The notes beneath the pieces are model-generated. The model was given only the letters and a program-made list of their open reading frames with translations. It was not told the origin of the DNA and searched no databases. A DNA stretch of 64,000 bases, from the NCBI RefSeq assembly GCF_900312975.1, contig NZ_LT990039.1, forward strand, positions 744,001 through 808,000. The letters run 5' to 3'. A program made the translations under genes and the position numbers. Below are positions 57,590 to 64,000 of the stretch, one piece after another; position 1 is the first letter of the stretch, and every line of letters begins with the position of its first letter. The DNA comes from Massilistercora timonensis (GTDB lineage Bacteria; Bacillota; Clostridia; Lachnospirales; Lachnospiraceae).

Positions 57590-58085
57590 ACTTTACAAAC
57601 TGATCGTATTATATATGCTAGACAAGGTGGATTTTCCCCTCACCAACTCCCAGATCTCGGAATTTATCCTGGATGAAGGCTACACCACTTATTTCAAACT
57701 GCAGCAGGCTATCTCAGAGCTTGCCCAGTCCGGCTTTATCCGGGAAGAATCCACCCACAGCCGCACCTTCCTTCATCTTACGGAAGAAGGCGAGGAGACC
57801 ATCCATTATTTTAAGGGCGACATTTCCCCCGCCATCCAGAAGGACATCAATGATTTCCTGAAGGATAAAAAATATGACCTGAAAAACGAGGTTTCCGTGA
57901 AAACAGACTATTACCGGACGCCTGCCGGAGAATACGCCGTCCAGTGCCAGGTCCTGGAGCAGAATGCTCCCCTTATCGACCTGACTCTTACCGTTCCTTC
58001 CGAAGAAGAGGCCCAGACCATCTCCGGCAACTGGACGAAAAAAAATCAGGAGCTCTACGCCCTGATCATGGAACATCTGCTATAA
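57573..58085 (+). CDS. DUF4364 winged-helix protein
   Basis: This is a 170-residue protein. Its start, ESFKLYKLIVLYMLDKVDFPL, leads into a winged-helix region (TNSQISEFILDEGYTTYFKL, AISELAQSGFI), followed by an alpha/beta domain (VSVKTDYYRTPAGEYAVQCQ). DUF4364 is nearly restricted to Clostridia and is probably a DNA-binding regulator. Its target is unknown. AAAGGAG precedes the start inside the radical SAM gene. It ends in a clear terminator. Confidence 0.88.
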   Translation: MAESFKLYKLIVLYMLDKVDFPLTNSQISEFILDEGYTTYFKLQQAISELAQSGFIREESTHSRTFLHLTEEGEETIHYFKGDISPAIQKDINDFLKDKKYDLKNEVSVKTDYYRTPAGEYAVQCQVLEQNAPLIDLTLTVPSEEEAQTISGNWTKKNQELYALIMEHLL

Positions 58086-58095
58086 ATCAATCTTT

Positions 58096-58128
58096 AAAGG
58101 GGTGGGACTTGTTGGTCTCACCCCTTTT
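58096..58128. terminator. Terminator between DUF4364 and the ROK kinase
   Basis: AAAGGGGTG-G-GAC pairs with GTC-T-CACCCCTTTT (58096-58128). It lies between convergent genes. Confidence 0.88.
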
Positions 58129-58139
58129 CTTCTCGACTC

Positions 58140-59072
58140 TTAAGACAAGATCAGTTTCGCGGCTCCGCAGATCCCCGCGTCATTTCCCAGCTTCGCAAGC
58201 GCGAAAGAAATATTCTGGTTGGCAAAGAAGGCCTTCTCCCGGAAATATTTTTCAATGTATCGTAACAGGATCTCTCCCGCTCTGGACACGCCGCCGCCGA
58301 TCACGATCACTTCCGGATCGGTGACCACCGCCACATTGGCCAGCGCATATCCTAAGTAGGAGCCGAATCCCTCCACGATCTCCTCCGCCACCAGGTCGCC
58401 CTCCTTCAGGGCGTCAAACACCAGCTTGGCGCTGAGCTTTTTCTCCCGCAGAACAGAAGGCTCCTCGTCTTTCTGCAAACGCTTTCTGGCAAGCCGCACG
58501 ATACCGGTCGCAGACGCATACTGCTCCAGACAGCCCCTCTTTCCGCAGCCGCAGATATCGATCTCTCCATAGTTTACGCAGATATGGCCGATCTCTCCCG
58601 CCGCTCCGTGGGCGCCGATCAGAGGATGGCCGTTTACAATGATCCCGCCGCCTACGCCAGTGCCAAGGGTTACCATGACCAGGTCTTTGCAGCCTTTGCC
58701 TGCCCCCAGCCACATCTCGCCAAGAGCCGCCACATTTGCGTCATTTCCCACTACCGTCCGGAATCCGGTCAGCTCTTCTGCCTCCCGCTTCACTTCTTTA
58801 TATCCCCAACCCAGGTTGGCAGTACGCTGAACGATGCCGTCCTCCTTCACAGGGGCCGGGATCCCGATCCCGATCCCCCGCACCAGGTCTCTTGCGATCC
58901 CTCTTTCTCTCAGTGTAACTTCCAGAGATTCCGCGATATCCGGGAGGATAGCCTCCCCCTCGTTCTCCGTCCTGGTAGGGATCTCCCATTTGTCCACCAG
59001 TGTTCCGTCCGTCTGGAACAGGCCGATCTTAACTGTAGTGCCTCCGATATCCACTCCAAAGCAAAATTCCAT
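58140..59072 (-). CDS. ROK-family glucokinase
   Basis: This is a 310-residue kinase. It has the ATP site FGVDIGGTTVKIGLF, the catalytic NDANVAALGE, TLGTGVGGGIIVNG, and the zinc motif GHICVNYGEIDICGCGKRG followed by CLEQYASATG. It phosphorylates glucose or a close sugar. It lies 13 bases downstream of hprK on the same strand, a neighbourhood that ties sugar phosphorylation to carbon catabolite control. Length is usual for the family. Confidence 0.93.
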   Translation of the reverse strand: MEFCFGVDIGGTTVKIGLFQTDGTLVDKWEIPTRTENEGEAILPDIAESLEVTLRERGIARDLVRGIGIGIPAPVKEDGIVQRTANLGWGYKEVKREAEELTGFRTVVGNDANVAALGEMWLGAGKGCKDLVMVTLGTGVGGGIIVNGHPLIGAHGAAGEIGHICVNYGEIDICGCGKRGCLEQYASATGIVRLARKRLQKDEEPSVLREKKLSAKLVFDALKEGDLVAEEIVEGFGSYLGYALANVAVVTDPEVIVIGGGVSRAGEILLRYIEKYFREKAFFANQNISFALAKLGNDAGICGAAKLILS

Positions 59073-59085
59073 CTCTCTTGCCCCC

Positions 59086-60012
59086 TTATTTCCTTCTCAT
59101 ATTTTCCTGTACCCGCTTGTACAGCTCCTGCGCGGCATTGTAGCCCATCTTCTTCTGCCGGTAGTTAATGGCCGCCGTCTCTGTGATGATGGCCAGGTTC
59201 CGCCCCGGGCGGATGGGGATCTGATGGCACACCACCCGGTTCCCCAGAAATTCGGTGTACTCTTCCTCCAGGCCCAGCCGGTCGTACTGCTTGTCTTTAT
59301 CCCACTCCTCCAGAGTAATGACCAGATCGATATTCTGGGTGGCACGCACGCTCTGCACACCGTACAGACTCTTTACATCCACGATGCCGATGCCCCGAAG
59401 CTCAATAAAATGCCGGGTGATATCCGGCGCTGTTCCCACCAGGGTCTCATCGCTCACCTTGCGGATCTCAACCACATCGTCGCTTACCAGACGGTGCCCC
59501 CGCTGGATCAGCTCCAGAGCAGCCTCACTCTTACCAATGCCGCTCTCACCCATGATCAGGACTCCCACACCGTATACATCCACCAGCACTCCATGGATAG
59601 AGATACAGGGAGCCAGCTCTACATTCAACCACCGGATCAGCTCCGCCGTGAACTGGGAGGTCTTCATCTCACTCTGGAAAACCGGGATATTGGCGGCCAC
59701 AGCCTTCTCCAGCAGCATTGCATCCGGTTTTTGGCTTCTGGAATACACAATACCCGGCAGCTTATAGGATAAAAGCATGGAGTAGATCCTTTCCTTCTCA
59801 TCCTCCGGCATTTTCTGAAGGTACGTATATTCCACAAAACCGATCACCTGGATCCGCTCTGCGTCAAAATGCTCAAAATAGCCGGTCAGCTGCAGCGCCG
59901 GGCGGTTGATGTCCGGAACTTCCACGATCTTCTCCGAATAATCCACCTCCGGCGTCAGATTCTTCAGATTCATCTTCTCCACGATCGCGCTTACTTTGAC
60001 GTTTCTATCCAT
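59086..60012 (-). CDS. hprK: HPr kinase/phosphorylase
   Basis: This is a 308-residue bifunctional enzyme. It has GVGVLIMGESGIGKSEAALEL (Walker A GESGIGKS), GHRLVSDDVVEIRK, and the signature IELRGIGIVDVKSLYG. It phosphorylates HPr on serine in answer to fructose-1,6-bisphosphate and reverses this with phosphate, controlling catabolite repression. The N-terminal domain starts VKVSAIVEKMNLKNLTPEVD. It is typically next to a sugar kinase in this group. Confidence 0.96.
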   Translation of the reverse strand: MDRNVKVSAIVEKMNLKNLTPEVDYSEKIVEVPDINRPALQLTGYFEHFDAERIQVIGFVEYTYLQKMPEDEKERIYSMLLSYKLPGIVYSRSQKPDAMLLEKAVAANIPVFQSEMKTSQFTAELIRWLNVELAPCISIHGVLVDVYGVGVLIMGESGIGKSEAALELIQRGHRLVSDDVVEIRKVSDETLVGTAPDITRHFIELRGIGIVDVKSLYGVQSVRATQNIDLVITLEEWDKDKQYDRLGLEEEYTEFLGNRVVCHQIPIRPGRNLAIITETAAINYRQKKMGYNAAQELYKRVQENMRRK

Positions 60013-60075
60013 GATACTCTCCTTTTCCTCATTTCATTTCTTCTATTGTATCATCTGTGCAATCATTCTACCACA

Positions 60076-61914
60076 TCAGTGGAAAAAGTGATATACGTCC
60101 CGGGCGGATTTTTCATTCATGGAGGGCAGTTTTTTCAACTCCTCGATATCCGCGTTCCGGATGGCCTCAATATTCTCAAAGTGCCGCATCAGGTCCTTCC
60201 TTCTGGCAGGGCCCACGCCGGGAATATCGTCCAGCACAGAGTGCACCTGGTTTTTCCCCCGAAGCTGCCGGTGAAAGGTAATGGCAAACCGGTGAGCCTC
60301 GTCCTGGATCCGGGTGATCAGGCGGAAGCACTCCGAATCCCTGTCGATGGGAAGTTCTGTATTGTTGTAGTACAGCCCCCGGGTCCGGTGGTTGTCGTCT
60401 TTCACCATTCCACACACCGGAATGGACAATCCCAGTTTCTCAAGGACCTCAAGCGCCACATTGACCTGCCCTTTGCCGCCGTCCATCAGGATCAGATCCG
60501 GGAACTCCCGGAACCCTCCCAGGTCCTTCCCCTCCTTCTGTTCTTCCAGACCGTGCTGAAATCTGCGGGTCAGCACCTCTTCCATGCTGGCGTAATCGTC
60601 GGGCCCCTGGACGCCTTTGATCCGGAACTTCCGATAGTCGTTCCGCTTAGGCTTGCCCCGCTCATAGACTACCATAGATCCCACAGAGGCAAAACCGCTG
60701 GTATTGGAGATATCGTAGGCTTCCATCCGCCGGATGCCGGCAAGTCCCAGGATCTTCTCCAGTTCCTTCACCGCGCCAATGGTCCGCCCTTCCTCCCGCT
60801 TCAGCCGTTCTCTGTCTGTATTCAACACAAGGGCCGCGTTCTTCTCCGCCAGTTCCACCAGCTTTTCCTTCATCCCTTTCTGTGGGATCCGGATATGCAC
60901 CTTCCGCCCTCGTTTTCCACTGAGCCACTCCTCGATGACTTCCCCATCCGCCACCGGCTCCGGCAGCATGATTTCCGCGGGGATATAGGGCGTCCCTGCA
61001 TAAAACTGTTTCACGAAGCTGGAGAGGATCTCGCCTGCGCCGTCTCCCTCTCCGATCTTCAGATAGAAGTGATCCCGGCCGATCAGCCTGCCTCCCCGGA
61101 TGAAGAACACCTGCACCACTGCGTCCTCTCCTTCCGAGGCCACTGCCAGGATGTCCCGGTCCTCCCCGGCGGTATCGGTGATCTTCTGCTTCTGGGCGAT
61201 CTTCTGCACGCTGGAGAGCAGTTCCCGGTATTCGATGGCCCGCTCAAACTCCAGGTCCTCTGATGCCTGGTTCATCTTCTCCTCCAGGTCTTTCAGGATC
61301 CCTTCATAATTTCCTCCCAGGAAACGGAGCACCTCCTGAATGGACTTCCGGTATTCCTCTTCAGAAATATATCCCTGGCAGGGCGCTTTGCACTGATGAA
61401 TGTGGTAATTCAGACAAGGGCGCTCCTTCCCAATATCCCTGGGCAGCTTCCGGTTGCAGCTTCGCACATGGTAAAGCCTGCGGATCAGCTCAATGGTATC
61501 CTTCACCGCTCCTGCGCTGGTGTAGGGACCGAAATACCGGGATTTGTCCTTGGCCATCCGGCGGGCCAGCAGCACCCGGGGATAAGGCTCTTCCACCGTC
61601 ACCTTGATAAAGGGATATGCCTTGTCGTCCATCAGCATGGTATTGTATTTGGGCCGATGCTCCTTGATCAGGTTGCACTCCAGCACCAGAGCTTCCAGCT
61701 CCGAATCCGTGATGATATACTCAAACCGCCGGATATGGGTCACCATCTGCTCGATCTTGGCCCCCTTGTTCCGGCTGCTCTGGAAATACTGGCGGACACG
61801 GTTCTTAAGGCTTACCGCCTTCCCTACATAGATGATCTCGTCCTTCTCATCATGCATCAGATATACTCCAGGCTTGCCTGGTAATTTTTTTAATTCCTCC
61901 TGGATATCAAACAT
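60076..61914 (-). CDS. uvrC: Excinuclease ABC subunit C
   Basis: This is a 612-residue nuclease. It has a GIY-YIG domain ([20 protein letters not shown], residues about 14-34), a UVR helix pair near 205-230 ([20 protein letters not shown]), an RNase H-like endonuclease domain ([40 protein letters not shown]) and C-terminal helix-hairpin-helices ([20 protein letters not shown]). It makes both incisions in nucleotide excision repair. Full length for the family. It lies 71 bases after ftsH. Confidence 0.97.
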   Translation of the reverse strand: MFDIQEELKKLPGKPGVYLMHDEKDEIIYVGKAVSLKNRVRQYFQSSRNKGAKIEQMVTHIRRFEYIITDSELEALVLECNLIKEHRPKYNTMLMDDKAYPFIKVTVEEPYPRVLLARRMAKDKSRYFGPYTSAGAVKDTIELIRRLYHVRSCNRKLPRDIGKERPCLNYHIHQCKAPCQGYISEEEYRKSIQEVLRFLGGNYEGILKDLEEKMNQASEDLEFERAIEYRELLSSVQKIAQKQKITDTAGEDRDILAVASEGEDAVVQVFFIRGGRLIGRDHFYLKIGEGDGAGEILSSFVKQFYAGTPYIPAEIMLPEPVADGEVIEEWLSGKRGRKVHIRIPQKGMKEKLVELAEKNAALVLNTDRERLKREEGRTIGAVKELEKILGLAGIRRMEAYDISNTSGFASVGSMVVYERGKPKRNDYRKFRIKGVQGPDDYASMEEVLTRRFQHGLEEQKEGKDLGGFREFPDLILMDGGKGQVNVALEVLEKLGLSIPVCGMVKDDNHRTRGLYYNNTELPIDRDSECFRLITRIQDEAHRFAITFHRQLRGKNQVHSVLDDIPGVGPARRKDLMRHFENIEAIRNADIEELKKLPSMNEKSARDVYHFFH

Positions 61915-61931
61915 TACGCTCCCTCAGCACA

Positions 61932-61964
61932 ATGCAGCGACATTGATCTCCAACATCGCTGCAT
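61932..61964 (-). other. Hairpin without T run between ftsH and uvrC
   Basis: ATGCAGCGA (61932-61940) pairs with TCGCTGCAT (61956-61964), with a few inner pairs. There is no T run, so it is not a standard terminator. It might be a processing site or chance. Confidence 0.35.
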
Positions 61965-61985
61965 CTTCCACTTGTTTTCTTCTGT

Positions 61986-63920
61986 TTACTGTTCTTCCCC
62001 GGAACCGGTCTCCTGCACCGGGTTCATGGCGATCCGTTCCTCCGTTTTCCCTTCGCCGTCCTCCGGTGTGATCCCTTCCACCTGATGGAAGATCTCCATG
62101 AACTCTTTGCCGGTAATAGTCTCCTTCTCGATCAGGAAAGCCGCGATGTCATCCAGCGCCTTCCGGTGCTCACTCAGAAGCCGCTTAGCCTCCTCGTAGG
62201 ATTCCTTCAGCATCTTCATGACTTCGTGATCGATCTCGGAAGCAGTCTCCTGACCACAGTTGGCCACCGGCCTTCCGTCCAGATACCGGTGCTGGATAGA
62301 CTCCAGTCCGATAAGCCCGAATTTCTCGCTCATACCATACTGGGTGATCATGGCGCGGGCAATACTGGTGGCCTTCTCAATATCATTGGCCGCTCCTGTG
62401 GTCACCGTGTCGAACACGATCTCCTCCGCCGCCCGGCCTGCCAGCATCCCTACCAGCATCGCCTGCAGCTCCTTCTTGGTGTTCAGGAATTTCTCTTCCT
62501 CCGGCGTCTGCATCACATACCCAAGAGCCCCCATGGTCCGGGGCACGATGGTGATCTTCTGTACTGGCTCCGCATCCTTTTGCAGGGCGCTTACCAGCGC
62601 ATGTCCCACTTCGTGGTAAGATACGATACGGCGCTCTTCCTGGCTCATGATCCGGTCCTTCTTCTCCTTACCCACCAGGACTACTTCTACCGCTTCAAAG
62701 AGATCGGCCTGGCACACAGCGTTCCGCCCATGCTTCACCGCATTGATAGCCGCCTCGTTGATCATATTCGCAAGATCCGATCCCACCGCTCCTGAAGTTG
62801 CCAGGGCGATGGCTTCCAGATCCACCGTCTCATCCATCCGCACATCCTTGGAATGTACTTTCAGCACGTCGATCCGTCCCTTCAGATCCGGCTTCTCCAC
62901 AATGATCCGCCGGTCAAACCGACCAGGCCGCAGAAGCGCCGGGTCCAGGATCTCCGGACGGTTGGTGGCCGCCAGAAGGACCAGACCTTTGTTGCTCTCG
63001 AATCCGTCCATCTCCGCCAGCAGCTGGTTCAGCGTCTGCTCCCGCTCATCGTTGCTCCCCAGCTGATTATCCCTGCTCTTTCCGATAGCGTCGATCTCAT
63101 CGATGAAAATGATACAGGGCGCCATCTGCTGGGCCTGCTTGAACAGATCCCGGACTCTGGACGCACCCACGCCCACATACATCTCTACAAAAGCCGAGCC
63201 GCTTAAGGAGAAGAAGGGCACTTTTGCCTCTCCCGCCACAGCCTTGGCCAGCAGCGTCTTACCGGTTCCCGGAGGGCCTACCAGCAAGGCTCCTTTGGGA
63301 AGCTTGGCCCCCACGCTGGTATATTTCCCCGGATTGTGGAGGAAATCCACAACCTCCTGAAGGGACTCCTTGGCCTCGTCCTGGCCCGCCACATCCTGGA
63401 AGGTAACCCCGGTCTGCTTCTCCACATACATCTTGGCATTGCTTTTTCCAATGCCCATCACGCCTCCGCCTTTAGACATCTTTCTCGTCATCCATACGAA
63501 GGTTCCCACAATAAGAGCGATAGGCAGGAACGTCAGGAGTACGTTGAGCACCACTGCGGAAGTAGTGTCCGGGATCTCCTGGGAATACTTCACATTGGCC
63601 TTATAAAGACGGTCTGAAAGGGTATCGTCCTGCACCACGCCGGTGTAGTACTCCTTGGCCACCCGCTCGCCGTCCTGTTTCTTCGCCTTGATCAGCAGCC
63701 GGTCATTCTGGATCTGTACCTCCGCCACCTTGCCGTCGTCCACCATCTGAAGGAACTTGTCGTAAGTGATCTCCTCCTCCGTCCCGGTCCCCTGGAACTG
63801 AAAAAGCGCCAGGACCAGGATGGTGGTGATCAAAGTCACTAAAACTACAAAAGAGATCCCTTGCCTGTTATTTCTGTTGGGATCCTGATTATTTCTATTC
63901 TGATTGTTCTGGTTGTCCAT
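61986..63920 (-). CDS. ftsH: ATP-dependent zinc metalloprotease FtsH
   Basis: This is a 644-residue membrane AAA+ protease. Helix 1 is about 23-43, an outer domain follows, helix 2 is about 128-148, and the AAA domain has Walker [13 protein letters not shown] near 217, Walker [15 protein letters not shown], the second-region [20 protein letters not shown] and the zinc motif [10 protein letters not shown] near 437. It degrades membrane and regulatory proteins. The Gln/Asn-rich N-terminus ([15 protein letters not shown]) is a variable feature. It has its own promoter. The next gene, uvrC, may be co-transcribed. Confidence 0.97.
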   Translation of the reverse strand: MDNQNNQNRNNQDPNRNNRQGISFVVLVTLITTILVLALFQFQGTGTEEEITYDKFLQMVDDGKVAEVQIQNDRLLIKAKKQDGERVAKEYYTGVVQDDTLSDRLYKANVKYSQEIPDTTSAVVLNVLLTFLPIALIVGTFVWMTRKMSKGGGVMGIGKSNAKMYVEKQTGVTFQDVAGQDEAKESLQEVVDFLHNPGKYTSVGAKLPKGALLVGPPGTGKTLLAKAVAGEAKVPFFSLSGSAFVEMYVGVGASRVRDLFKQAQQMAPCIIFIDEIDAIGKSRDNQLGSNDEREQTLNQLLAEMDGFESNKGLVLLAATNRPEILDPALLRPGRFDRRIIVEKPDLKGRIDVLKVHSKDVRMDETVDLEAIALATSGAVGSDLANMINEAAINAVKHGRNAVCQADLFEAVEVVLVGKEKKDRIMSQEERRIVSYHEVGHALVSALQKDAEPVQKITIVPRTMGALGYVMQTPEEEKFLNTKKELQAMLVGMLAGRAAEEIVFDTVTTGAANDIEKATSIARAMITQYGMSEKFGLIGLESIQHRYLDGRPVANCGQETASEIDHEVMKMLKESYEEAKRLLSEHRKALDDIAAFLIEKETITGKEFMEIFHQVEGITPEDGEGKTEERIAMNPVQETGSGEEQ

Positions 63921-63945
63921 TTTTTTCCTCCTGTATTTCTCTTAC

Positions 63946-63974
63946 ATTATACGGACAGCCCTGCCAGAAATCAA
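63946..63974 (-). promoter_or_regulatory. Promoter of ftsH
   Basis: TTGATT (63969-63974) and TATAAT (63946-63951) are separated by 17 bases on the minus strand. AGGAGG follows before the ftsH start. Confidence 0.8.
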
Positions 63975-64000
63975 CAAAAACATAGATTTATCATATTCTT

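Noticed and set aside
61932-61964. Hairpin between ftsH and uvrC as a terminator
   Set aside because: There is no T run on the relevant strand; it is listed only as an unexplained hairpin.

Overview
The window looks like a Lachnospiraceae-type gut Firmicute (Clostridia). Supporting signs are PolC-type DNA polymerase, HPr kinase, a T-box in front of tyrS, a BirA-type site in front of bioY, the order ftsH-uvrC-hprK-ROK kinase-DUF4364-rho-rpmE-prmC-prfA, and strong AGGAGG ribosome sites throughout. Everything here is read by eye. Family names come from motif recognition, not from searches.

Layout. (A) 1 to about 22,330 is one end of an integrative and conjugative element lying against the 3' end of rpsI. 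From the chromosomal side and read leftwards on the minus strand, it carries parA, parB, a small hypothetical protein, a second small protein, a DUF6017-like DNA-binding protein, a DUF7768-like protein, a paralogue of the first small protein, pcfB and virD4. virD4 is split. A Tn4451-type mobilizable element (about 3.57-17.1 kb) sits inside it. That inner element has tnpW, a DnaC-like helicase loader, a replication initiator with internal iteron-like repeats, a Cys-rich protein, an IncQ-type relaxase with a recognisable oriT, DUF3847, four tandem region-4-only sigma-like proteins, a low-GC two-component/ABC cargo, tnpV and only the 3' part of the large serine recombinase gene tnpX. The virD4 codons from about 103 to the middle of the gene, the element end and the 5' part of tnpX are all missing, which fits one insertion followed by one deletion. 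Left of the virD4 3' fragment are an IS110-family element with a probable bridge RNA, a truncated Maff2-family gene, and the start of a tetracycline ribosomal-protection gene with its tet(M)-type attenuator leader.

(B) 22,333-64,000 is core chromosome: rpsI-rplM, a MATE exporter, a lipoprotein, a GH13 glycosidase, a flavin reductase, then a 6 kb cell-envelope cluster (M15 peptidase, four zinc-ribbon proteins, and an ECF sigma factor fused to a transmembrane segment and a large outer domain). Next come a Tyr T-box with a DUF3267 peptidase and tyrS, DUF5714, divergent nagA/nagB, polC, ispG, a sugar kinase, DUF368, two aminotransferases, DUF2156, bioY, and the translation/termination block prfA-prmC-DUF1385-rpmE-rho. 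A radical SAM gene, DUF4364, ROK kinase, hprK, uvrC and ftsH close the window.

The least explained items are a 477-bp extensively self-complementary element between nagB and polC, a family of palindromic repeats (one pair of inverted copies brackets the DUF5714 gene and encodes its C-terminus), the membrane-tethered sigma factor with its zinc-ribbon neighbours, and the sigma-like quartet on the mobile element.
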